This document shows, piece by piece, positions 23,076 to 29,580 of a stretch of DNA of 43,045 bases. The notes beneath the pieces are model-generated. The model was not told the origin of the DNA. It was given only the letters and a program-made list of their open reading frames with translations, and ran no database searches. A program made the position numbers and the translations under genes. This DNA comes from an uncultured Oscillospiraceae bacterium. GTDB taxonomy: Bacteria > Bacillota_A > Clostridia > Oscillospirales > Oscillospiraceae. The stretch covers positions 1 to 43,045 of the forward strand of contig CAKTZK010000003.1 of NCBI GenBank assembly GCA_934635515.1. Direction: 5' to 3'. The first letter of the stretch is position 1. Each line of letters begins with the position of its first letter.

Positions 23076-24557
23076 TTACTTGTGATACAGCTTCTTCACT
23101 TCGTACTTAGGCTCGCAGCTGACGTGGATGCCCAGGCGCTTGTAGAGCTTGGCATCCTCCTCCGACACGATCACCGAGAAGTGGGCGTCGCTGCCCCGCA
23201 GATCGTCCAGCTTTTTCAGCACCCGCTCTGCCAGGGGGTTGGTCACCGCCGAGATGGACAGGGCAATGAGCACCTCGTCCGAGTGCAGCCGGGGATTGTG
23301 GTGGCCCAGGTGGCGGATCTTCATGTCGCTGATGGGGGCAATGATGGAGGCGGGCAGCAGGTCCAGCTCCTTGTCGATGCCCGCCAGCAGCTTCACGGCG
23401 TTCAGGAGCATAGCGGCGCAGGGACCCAGCAGGGAGCTGGTCTTGCCCGTGACCACCCGCCCGTCGGGCAGCACCATGGCCCCGGCGGGCTTGCCGGTCT
23501 GCTCGGCCTTGTCCAGGGCGGCCTTCACTGCCGGGCATATATCAGGGGTAACGCCCGCCTGCTGCATCACGATCTCCAGCTTGCGCACCACGCTCTCGTC
23601 GCACTTGCCCTTGGCCCGGTCCACCAGGCCCGTGTAGTACCGGCGGAGGATCTCCATCCGGCTGGCTTCCTGGCAGGCCTCGTCGTCCACAATGGCAAAG
23701 CCCGCCATGTTCACGCCCATGTCCGTGGGGGATTTATAGGGAGAGGTGCCCTGAATTTTTTCAAACATGGCGTTGAGCACCGGGAAAATTTCCACATCCC
23801 GGTTATAATTCACCGTGGTCTCGCCATAGGCCTCCAGGTGGAAGGGGTCGATCATGTTCACGTCGTTGAGGTCGGCGGTGGCGGCCTCGTAGGCCAGATT
23901 CACCGGGTGCTTCAGGGGCAGGTTCCAGATGGGGAAGGTCTCATACTTGGCGTAGCCCGCCCGGACGCCCCGCTTGTTTTCGTGGTAAAGCTGGCTCAGG
24001 CAGGTGGCCATTTTGCCGCTGCCGGGGCCGGGGGCCGTCACCACCACGATGGAGCGGGTGGTCTCGATGTAGTCGTTTTTGCCCAGGCCTTCGTCGGATA
24101 CGATGTGCGCCACATCCGAGGGGTAGCCGGCGATGGGGTAGTGCTTGTAGCTCTTCACGCCCAGGGCCGTCAGGCGCTTGATAAAGGCGTCGGCGGCGGG
24201 CTGCCCGGCATACTGGGTGATGACAACGGACCCCACATAGAAGCCCAGTCCCCGGAATACATCCGTCAGCCGCAGCACGTCGTCGTCGTAGCTGATGCCC
24301 AGGTCTCCGCGCATCTTGCTTTTTTCAATGTCCCCGGCGCAGATGGCAATGACGATCTCCACCTCGTCCTTCATCGTGGCCAGCATGCGGATCTTGCTGT
24401 CAGGCTGGAAGCCGGGCAGCACCCGGGAGGCGTGGTAGTCGTCAAAAAGCTTGCCGCCGAACTCCAGGTACAGCTTGTCGCCGAACTGGCTGCGGCGCTC
24501 CTTGATGTGCTCGGCCTGCAGGGCCAAATATTTGTCGTTATCAAATCCGATCTTCAT
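23076..24557 (-). CDS. DUF1846 family protein
   Basis: A 493-residue cytoplasmic protein of the DUF1846 (UPF0371) family, common in Firmicutes and of unestablished function. Recognised stretches are the start MKIGFDNDKYLALQAEHIKER-type text, the EFGGKLFDDYHASRVLPGF segment, the glycine-rich VVTAPGPGSGKMATCLSQLYH loop that resembles a nucleotide-binding loop (near residue 180), and GETTVNYNRDVEIFPVL. Length matches the family. A longer frame extends 39 codons upstream, but AAAAGGGG lies eight bases before MKIGFD. The gene is alone between repeat copies C and D. Confidence 0.92.
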   Translation of the reverse strand: MKIGFDNDKYLALQAEHIKERRSQFGDKLYLEFGGKLFDDYHASRVLPGFQPDSKIRMLATMKDEVEIVIAICAGDIEKSKMRGDLGISYDDDVLRLTDVFRGLGFYVGSVVITQYAGQPAADAFIKRLTALGVKSYKHYPIAGYPSDVAHIVSDEGLGKNDYIETTRSIVVVTAPGPGSGKMATCLSQLYHENKRGVRAGYAKYETFPIWNLPLKHPVNLAYEAATADLNDVNMIDPFHLEAYGETTVNYNRDVEIFPVLNAMFEKIQGTSPYKSPTDMGVNMAGFAIVDDEACQEASRMEILRRYYTGLVDRAKGKCDESVVRKLEIVMQQAGVTPDICPAVKAALDKAEQTGKPAGAMVLPDGRVVTGKTSSLLGPCAAMLLNAVKLLAGIDKELDLLPASIIAPISDMKIRHLGHHNPRLHSDEVLIALSISAVTNPLAERVLKKLDDLRGSDAHFSVIVSEEDAKLYKRLGIHVSCEPKYEVKKLYHK

Positions 24558-24767
24558 GTGCAGCACCCCTTTTTCATAGCATCTCAATTCCAAAAATAAC
24601 ATTGCAATTATACATCCCGAACCCGCCAGAGGAAAGCCTTTTTTCCATTTTTGGCGGCCAAATTTTGGGTGCAAAATTTGTGAAAAATTTGGCGGCGGCG
24701 CGTCTTGTTTTTCGCAAAAAATTGGGGTATACTAAAAAATACCCCCATTTTTTCGCTGGCGAAAAAT

Positions 24768-24925
24768 CTGCGATTTTTCTGCCAAAAGGCTGGCAGCCCG
24801 CTCCGCGCACTCGCTGCGCTCGCACACTGCACGGCCTGAGGGGGATTTTTTGCCCCGCGCATGTCGGTGCAAAAAATGATTTGATTTTTTTGCCGCCTGC
24901 GGGCGGCAAGCTCTGCGAGTTTTTT
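24768..24925 (+). repeat. Structured repeat family, copy D
   Basis: A 158-base copy: GGCGAAAAATC / GATTTTTCTGCC, then a diverged middle part rich in GCGC and TCGCTGCGCTCGCA, then ATTTTTTGC / GCAAAAAAT around a CGCGCATGTCGG loop, TTGCCGCC / GGGCGGCAA and CTCTGCGAG followed by six T. A separate hairpin at 24722-24751 (TTGGGGTAT / ATACCCCCA) with a T run precedes it. The T run after the repeat ends 27 bases before the gene at 24952, the same distance as copy B has from its gene. Confidence 0.75.
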
Positions 24926-24951
24926 CAAAATCACTTTTCCGGGAGGCTTAT

Positions 24952-25149
24952 ATGCGCTTTCATATTATGCACAAGAAGATCAACCAGTCCGCCCAGGAGT
25001 ACCGGGTCTTTTTCGAGACCGACAGCATCGACGAGGCCAAGGACTTCGCCATGCGCCTGGCCTTCGACGAGACCAACAATGTCTACGTGCAGGACACCAA
25101 GCGCGAGGAGATCGTCCGGGACTTTGATGCCCTGGTCTACCGCATCTGA
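24952..25149 (+). CDS. Small acidic protein of unknown function
   Basis: A 65-residue, highly charged protein starting MRFHIMHKKINQSAQEYR and ending FDALVYRI. It looks like a compact alpha/beta fold with a central helix (DEAKDFAMRLAF) and a strand NNVYVQDT; no cysteines, no membrane segment. No family is recognised. GGGAGG is a good ribosome site seven bases before the ATG, and a strong terminator follows, so a real gene is likely. Repeat copy D lies just upstream and may form its leader. Confidence 0.65.
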   Translation: MRFHIMHKKINQSAQEYRVFFETDSIDEAKDFAMRLAFDETNNVYVQDTKREEIVRDFDALVYRI

Positions 25150-25175
25150 CCGCTCTGTCCCAGGCTTATAACATA

Positions 25176-25209
25176 AAAAAGTCGCACGGCTGACCGCCGT
25201 GCGACTTTT
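25176..25209. terminator. Bidirectional terminator
   Basis: A perfect stem GTCGCACGGC / GCCGTGCGAC with A run before and TTTTGTTT after. It lies between convergent small genes. Confidence 0.9.
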
Positions 25210-25224
25210 GTTTGCTCTCCGGGC

Positions 25225-25635
25225 TTACAGGTAGTTGCGCATGCCCTCAGTAGCGGTGCCCTCGTCCATGCTCAGGGTCACGGTGAACTTCACACTGTTT
25301 ATCTCGCTGAAGCGGTCCAGCCAGTGCAGGAAGTTCTCCACCTCCGACAGGTCGCTGCTGCCCACGATTTTGGACAGGTTATCCACGAACACATGGGAAA
25401 TATCGTAATTGCCGGCGTACAGGCCGCTGACGAAGCCCCGCAGACATTCAAAAGAATTCAGGTTGTACTCCTTGGCATTGACCAGACGGACGCTGGATTT
25501 AATGTCAAAGGTCATGTCCACACCGGGCTCGATGCAGACCACACTGCCGTTTTCGGATTCCACGGCGCTGTGAATGAGGTCGATAAGCTGCTTTGTTTTG
25601 CCGGCGCCGTTGGCACCCATGATCAGTCTAACCAT
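25225..25635 (-). CDS. Small P-loop NTPase-like protein
   Basis: A 136-residue soluble protein. It starts MVRLIMGANGAGKTKQL with a complete Walker A motif at 7-14 and has a Walker B-like strand HVFVDNL near 85-91, but no recognisable sensor, signature or lid region, and it is shorter than nearly all ATPase domains. A segment FLHWLDRFSEINSVKFTVTLS follows. GGAGTG lies about eight bases before the ATG. No named family is recognised. The gene is alone, with a terminator downstream. A nucleotide-binding regulator or a cut-down ATPase are both possible. Confidence 0.75.
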   Translation of the reverse strand: MVRLIMGANGAGKTKQLIDLIHSAVESENGSVVCIEPGVDMTFDIKSSVRLVNAKEYNLNSFECLRGFVSGLYAGNYDISHVFVDNLSKIVGSSDLSEVENFLHWLDRFSEINSVKFTVTLSMDEGTATEGMRNYL

Positions 25636-25724
25636 AAGAAATCACTCCTTTGTCTATTTCGGTTAACTCAATATAACACACTTACAGGGAAATGGCAATG
25701 GAGAAACGGAAATTCATGAAAACT

Positions 25725-27071
25725 TCACGAATTTTCTCCCTGCAGCCGTGCCCGAAGGGTCTGTCCCAGCTCCTCATAGCCGGGCTTGCCCAGCAGGGCA
25801 AACATGTTTTTCTTGTATGCCTCCACGCCGGGCTGGTCAAAGGGATTCACATCCAGCAGGTAGCCCGACAGCCCGCAGGCATAGCAGAAGAAGTAGATCA
25901 GCTCCCCCAGGGTAAAGGCGTTGCGCTCCCCGCAGCTTATGCGGATGTTGGGCACGCCCCCCTCCACGTGGGCCAGCAGGGTGCCGTCCATGGCCTGCTG
26001 CTTCAGGTCGCTCATAGCCTTGCCTGCCAGGAAGTTCAGCCCGTCGCCGTTTTCCTCGTCAAAGGGCACCGCCAGCTCTCCCGCCCGGGGCGCAAAGCGC
26101 ACCACCGTTTCAAAGAGGTTTCGCCGCCCCTCCTGGAGATACTGGCCCATGGAGTGCAGGTCCGCGGTAAACTCCACGCTGGCCGGGAACAGGCCCTTGC
26201 CCTCCTTGCCCTCGGACTCGCCGTAAAGCTGCTTCCACCACTCGGCCATAAACCGGAAGAAGGGGTCGTAGCAGGCCAGCACCTCGATCTCCATCCCCCG
26301 GTGCTCCAGCTCATACCGGGCTCCGGCGTACTGCCAGGCGGGGTTGGCCGTCATGTCCTCCCGGGCACAGTCTGCTTCCATGGCGGCGGCCCCGGCCATA
26401 AGCTGCTCTATGTCGATGCCCGCCACGGCAATGGGCAGCAGGCCCACCGCCGTCAGCACGCTGTAGCGCCCGCCGATGTTGTCCGGCACCACGAAGCTCT
26501 CGTAGCCCTCCGCCGTGGCCAGGGCCTTCAGGGCGCCCTTAGCCCGGTCGGTGGTGGCGTAAATGCGCCGGGCCGCCTCCCCGCGGCCATACTTTTTCTC
26601 CAGCAGCTGCCGGAAAAATCGAAACGCCACCGCCGGCTCCGTGGTGGTGCCGGACTTGGAGATGACATTCACCGAGAAGTCCTGCCCCTCCAGCAGATCC
26701 ATCACCTCCCGAAGCTGGTCGCTGTCCAGCCCGTTGCCCACAAAATAGATGTTGGGCGTATCCTTCTTTTTCAGGTTGTAGTTGGGCGAGCACAGGCACT
26801 CGATGACGCCCCTGGCCCCCAGGTAAGACCCCCCGATGCCGATGACCACCAGCGCCTGGGAATCCCCCTGTATCTTCCTGGCCGCCGCCTGGATGCGCCC
26901 GAACTCCTCCCGGTCGTAGTCCCGGGGCAGGCTCACCCAACCGGTGAATTCGCCCCCGGCCCCGGTGCCGCTGCGCAGCTTTTCGTGGGCCAGACGCAGC
27001 CGGGGCGTCAGCGCCGCTTCGTAGGGCAGCGGAATAAAGCGCCGCATGTGGGAAAGATCAACACGGATCAT
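25725..27071 (-). CDS. pgi: Glucose-6-phosphate isomerase
   Basis: Pgi interconverts glucose 6-phosphate and fructose 6-phosphate in glycolysis. The 448 residues match the Firmicute form. Visible signatures: VVIGIGGSYLGARG, the SKSGTTTEPAVAF phosphate-binding loop, GGRYSVLTAVGLLPIA, and the C-terminal NPFDQPGVEAYK with the catalytic lysine nearby. AAAGGAGGG precedes MIRVDLSH, which sets the start over a longer frame of 19 extra codons. It lies 76 bases downstream of the D,D-carboxypeptidase gene on the same strand, with no terminator seen between, so read-through is possible. Confidence 0.97.
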   Translation of the reverse strand: MIRVDLSHMRRFIPLPYEAALTPRLRLAHEKLRSGTGAGGEFTGWVSLPRDYDREEFGRIQAAARKIQGDSQALVVIGIGGSYLGARGVIECLCSPNYNLKKKDTPNIYFVGNGLDSDQLREVMDLLEGQDFSVNVISKSGTTTEPAVAFRFFRQLLEKKYGRGEAARRIYATTDRAKGALKALATAEGYESFVVPDNIGGRYSVLTAVGLLPIAVAGIDIEQLMAGAAAMEADCAREDMTANPAWQYAGARYELEHRGMEIEVLACYDPFFRFMAEWWKQLYGESEGKEGKGLFPASVEFTADLHSMGQYLQEGRRNLFETVVRFAPRAGELAVPFDEENGDGLNFLAGKAMSDLKQQAMDGTLLAHVEGGVPNIRISCGERNAFTLGELIYFFCYACGLSGYLLDVNPFDQPGVEAYKKNMFALLGKPGYEELGQTLRARLQGENS

Positions 27072-27147
27072 GGTAAACCCTCCTTTGATTCTTTCCCCTA
27101 TGTTACATCCATCCGGCGGAAAATACAAGAGAAAACCGCCTGCTTTC

Positions 27148-28272
27148 TTACCCGAAAACCGCCCTTTGCAGCAGCTGCAGGAATAGCCCGCCCCAGGTCA
27201 TCCGCTCCACGCCCTCCGCCGCCGTCAGGGGAATTTCCCGCAAAATCTCGTCCCCGCAGCGCACGGTCAGCGTGCCCACCTGCTGTCCCTTTTCCACCGG
27301 CGCCGTGAGACTCTCCGGCAGGGCCATCTCGCTTGTCAGGTTTCCGGCCTGGCCCTTGCCCACCAGGAGCTTTCCCTCCGCGGGGACCAGGGTGACGCTT
27401 TTCGCCGTCCCCAGCTTCACCGGCACCACCGGTGCCTCCGCCGGGGTCACATCCGCCAGGGCGTAGGTGGAAAAGCCGTAGTTCAGCAGGGTCTTGGCGT
27501 CCTCAAACCGCTGCTGGCTGGTCTCGCCCCCCAGCACCACGGCGATCAGCTCCATGCCGCCCCGCTCCGCCGTGGCCGAGATGCAGTAGCCCGCTGACCC
27601 CGTGGACCCGGTCTTCAGCCCCGTGGCCCCCTCGTAAAAGCGAATGAGCTTGTTGGTGTTGGAGAGGCCAAATTCCCCATTTCGTATGGTGTCCATCCAT
27701 ATTGTCGTAAAGCGCCGGATATCCGGGTGACGCAGGATCAGCTCCCGGCTCATGAGGGCGATGTCCCAGGCGCTGGTCACGTGGCCCTCTGCGGGCAGGC
27801 CCGTGGGGTTTACGAAGTGGGTGTCCTCCATGCCCAGCTCTGCCGCCCGGTTGTTCATCTGCTGCACGAACAGCTCCGTCACTCCGGACACCTCCTCCGC
27901 CAGGGCCACGGCGGCGTCGTTGCCGCTGGAGACGCACACCGCCTTCAAAAGCTCCTCTACGCTGATCTGCTCCCCCTCGGACAGATACACCTGGCTGCCG
28001 CCCATGGACGCGGCGTTGGCGCTCACCGTCACCACGTCCTCATATTTCAGCTCTCCCCGCTCTATGGCCTCCATCACCAGCAGCAGCGTCATCACCTTGG
28101 TGACGCTGGCAGGCTCCAGCTTTTCGTGCTTGTTCTCGGCAAACAGCACCTGCCCCGTCTCCTTTTCCATCAGCAGCGCCGCCTTGGCCTCCACCGGCAG
28201 CTCCACTGCCTCCGCCGCCGGGACACACACCAAAAGCACTGCCAAAATCAGCGCAAACATTCGCTTTTTCAT
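27148..28272 (-). CDS. D-alanyl-D-alanine carboxypeptidase (DacF/PBP5 type)
   Basis: A 374-residue exported enzyme that trims the terminal D-alanine of peptidoglycan side chains. It has a signal peptide (about 1-22), then the penicillin-binding motifs S56-V-T-K59, S116-G-N118 and K220-T-G222, all intact. The last 100 residues are a beta-rich PBP5-type domain. A short hydrophobic C-terminal helix (WGGLFLQLLQRAVFG) probably attaches it to the membrane. GGGGGAGG precedes the ATG. Sporulation-specific (DacF) or housekeeping (DacA) use cannot be told from sequence. Confidence 0.94.
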   Translation of the reverse strand: MKKRMFALILAVLLVCVPAAEAVELPVEAKAALLMEKETGQVLFAENKHEKLEPASVTKVMTLLLVMEAIERGELKYEDVVTVSANAASMGGSQVYLSEGEQISVEELLKAVCVSSGNDAAVALAEEVSGVTELFVQQMNNRAAELGMEDTHFVNPTGLPAEGHVTSAWDIALMSRELILRHPDIRRFTTIWMDTIRNGEFGLSNTNKLIRFYEGATGLKTGSTGSAGYCISATAERGGMELIAVVLGGETSQQRFEDAKTLLNYGFSTYALADVTPAEAPVVPVKLGTAKSVTLVPAEGKLLVGKGQAGNLTSEMALPESLTAPVEKGQQVGTLTVRCGDEILREIPLTAAEGVERMTWGGLFLQLLQRAVFG

Positions 28273-28346
28273 CGTCCGACCTCCCCCAATAAGCTGGCCT
28301 ATCCTATGCCGCCGAAAGAAATTTCATGCTTCCCGGCATTTTTCGG

Positions 28347-28375
28347 TTGCAAAGGGCAGGATTCTCTGCTATAAT
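28347..28375 (+). promoter_or_regulatory. Promoter of tRNA-Gly
   Basis: TTGCAA, 17 bases, TATAAT (perfect -10, with TGC before it). It ends 12 bases before the tRNA 5' end. Confidence 0.8.
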
Positions 28376-28387
28376 AGCTATCGCGAT

Positions 28388-28461
28388 GCAGGGTTAGTAC
28401 ATCGGTAGTACATCGGCTTCCCAAGCCGAGGAGGCGGGTTCGATTCCCGTACCCTGCTCCA
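28388..28461 (+). tRNA. tRNA-Gly(CCC)
   Basis: A 74-base tRNA including CCA. Acceptor GCAGGGT pairs with ACCCTGC; the anticodon stem CGGCT / AGCCG surrounds loop TTCCCAA, giving anticodon CCC. The T arm GCGGGTTCGATTCCCGT is normal. Its last bases CTCCA are also the outer end of the left inverted repeat of the adjoining element. Confidence 0.95.
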
Positions 28462-28504
28462 AAAAGAAAGACACCCCTACGGCCACAGTCTCATAGGTAC
28501 ACAA
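28457..28504 (+). repeat. Left inverted repeat of the element
   Basis: An outer block of 20 bases at 28457-28476 and an inner block of 14 bases at 28491-28504, each matching the right end exactly in reverse complement. The outer block includes CTCCA of the tRNA. A further imperfect stem (CCCC..GGCCACA with TGTGGCC..GGGG) folds across 28473-28519. Confidence 0.85.
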
Positions 28505-28548
28505 TGTGGCCCAAGGGGTATGTCGAAGCGGGAAAACATTAAGAAAAC

Positions 28549-28588
28549 AGAGTTCCGGTATACAGTCTTTACTGTATACCGGAACTCT
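28549..28588 (-). terminator. Perfect 18-base hairpin
   Basis: The stem AGAGTTCCGGTATACAGT with its exact complement and loop CTTT (plus strand). On the minus strand it is followed by GTTTTCTTAA. It lies directly after the stop of the brnQ remnant, and probably was that gene's terminator. Confidence 0.8.
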
Positions 28589-28595
28589 TTATACG

Positions 28596-28781
28596 TTATA
28601 GTTGTTCGCTTTCTTTAATTTCTTCAGCATCCCATCTTTTTCCAGGAACAAGTGCGCCAATGATTCCTCCGGCAATCGCGGGAATGAGCCAGCCAAAGCC
28701 CCAGTCTGCAAAAGGTACTGCGGTCACAAAGTCCATGGGCAAATCGAGTGAGTTCAGTGTTTCACATAGCGCATACGCAAA
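28596..28781 (-). pseudogene. C-terminal fragment of a BrnQ branched-chain amino acid carrier
   Basis: The last about 60 codons of a BrnQ-type sodium-coupled carrier for leucine, isoleucine and valine. The visible text PFADWGFGWLIPAIAGGIIG is the typical last membrane segment of the family, followed by a hydrophilic tail PGKRWDAEEIKESEQL and a stop. The frame continues a little further upstream without resemblance to the family, so the break lies near 28780. The rest of the gene (about 1.1 kb) is missing. It is probably a passenger cut by recombination. Confidence 0.7.
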
Positions 28782-28789
28782 AGCGGCAT

Positions 28790-29185
28790 ATGGAGAACAT
28801 TCCCTCCGAGACTGTCCATGCCAAGACAGGCTATGTGGAGCCGGAGCCGACACCGGAACCGGAACCCGCTCCCGAACCCACGGCTCCCGCAGACCGGCAG
28901 GCGGCCATCGACGCGGCCAACGCCTACGCGGTGACGCAGTACGGTGTCACCACAGACAACGGCCTGACGCTGGACAACAGTGCCTACCGCTTTCCCGCCG
29001 CAGTGCCGGTGAACGCCTCGCAAGAGACGTTAGAGGCCAAAGCACGGGACATGGTGGACTTCACGTTCCATCAGATCATGATGCAAGCGGACAGGGACAG
29101 TGTGGCGGACGCCGAATTCCACTGCAACGTCTGCATCGTGGAGGACGGCGGAAGCCTGCTGATCTACGTCCTCTACGACGGTTGA
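28790..29185 (+). CDS. Accessory protein of the element, N-terminus probably lost
   Basis: A frame of 131 codons from the ATG at 28790. It reads ENIPSETVHAKTGYVEPEP, then a Pro-Glu repeat linker, then a soluble domain containing AAIDAANAYAVTQYGV and FHCNVCIVEDGGSLLIYV. Similar Pro/Glu-linked domains occur in lipoproteins of conjugative elements, where a signal peptide would precede the linker; here no signal peptide or ribosome site is present, and the brnQ fragment joins just upstream. I infer that the 5' end was lost at the junction near 28785. No function is assigned. Confidence 0.5.
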   Translation: MENIPSETVHAKTGYVEPEPTPEPEPAPEPTAPADRQAAIDAANAYAVTQYGVTTDNGLTLDNSAYRFPAAVPVNASQETLEAKARDMVDFTFHQIMMQADRDSVADAEFHCNVCIVEDGGSLLIYVLYDG

Positions 29186-29193
29186 GGTGCGAT

Positions 29194-29445
29194 ATGCAAG
29201 ACCTGCTGAAATCCTTGTACCGCGTCTACTGTGAGCGGAAAGGCCAGTATGATCTCCCGCCAGAGGCCGAGGACGCTTTCCAAAGTCTGATCAAAAGCCT
29301 GTCCAAAGAGGACAAGCACCTGCTGCTGATCGTCGAGGACGCCCACAACATGGTAGCCGAACAGTCAGCGGAGCAAAGCTTCATCTGCGGCTTTCGGCTG
29401 GCGGCTGCGCTGGCGGTGGAGCTCATGATGAATACCGAAGAATAG
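29194..29445 (+). CDS. DUF6809-like small protein
   Basis: An 83-residue helical protein beginning MQDLLKSLYRVYCERK and ending with a C-terminal helix FICGFRLAAALAVELMM. This layout (LxxLY at the start, a glutamine/glutamate-rich centre, and GFRLG-like text near the end) matches DUF6809 proteins that are frequent in mobile elements of gut Firmicutes. The start has GAGGTG eight bases upstream, and the gene before it ends nine bases earlier. A strong hairpin follows. Function unknown. Confidence 0.6.
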   Translation: MQDLLKSLYRVYCERKGQYDLPPEAEDAFQSLIKSLSKEDKHLLLIVEDAHNMVAEQSAEQSFICGFRLAAALAVELMMNTEE

Positions 29446-29448
29446 ATA

Positions 29449-29486
29449 AGGAGGAGCAGACCCGCAGTCTGCTCCTCCTTGATTTT
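29449..29486. terminator. Terminator inside the element
   Basis: A 14-base stem AAGGAGGAGCAGAC / GTCTGCTCCTCCTT with loop CCGCA, then GATTTTT on the plus strand. It separates the DUF6809-like gene from a minus-strand gene tail. Confidence 0.85.
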
Positions 29487-29578
29487 TATGGTACATCAAT
29501 AATCCGCAGCGCTTCCCCCTGAGACAACTTGCCATACAGGCAGGCGTCTCTGGCCTTAGTGGCGGCTTGCAGCCACTC
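29486..29578 (-). pseudogene. 30-codon tail of an unknown gene
   Basis: The minus strand carries an open stretch ending at TAA (29486-29488) whose product reads EWLQAATKARDACLYGKLSQ followed by GEALRIIDVP. It has the even composition of a real C-terminus and ends next to the terminator at 29449-29486. It begins exactly where the recombinase fragment starts on the other strand (29579-29581), which marks a recombination junction. The family is not recognised. Confidence 0.35.
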
Positions 29579-29580
29579 AT

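Noticed and set aside
24721..24752. Promoter from TATACT at 24728-24733
   Set aside because: The box lies in the loop of a GGGGTAT / ATACCCC hairpin with T run and has no -35 box, so it is more likely a hairpin element than a promoter.
28748..28790. Start of the accessory gene at the upstream ATG (28748)
   Set aside because: This part is the reverse side of the brnQ fragment and has no ribosome site; the 28790 ATG lies after the junction, though it too lacks a good site.
28660..29193. Longer start for the DUF6809-like gene
   Set aside because: The extended frame runs out of frame through the previous gene; the ATG at 29194 has its own GAGGTG site and gives the family length.
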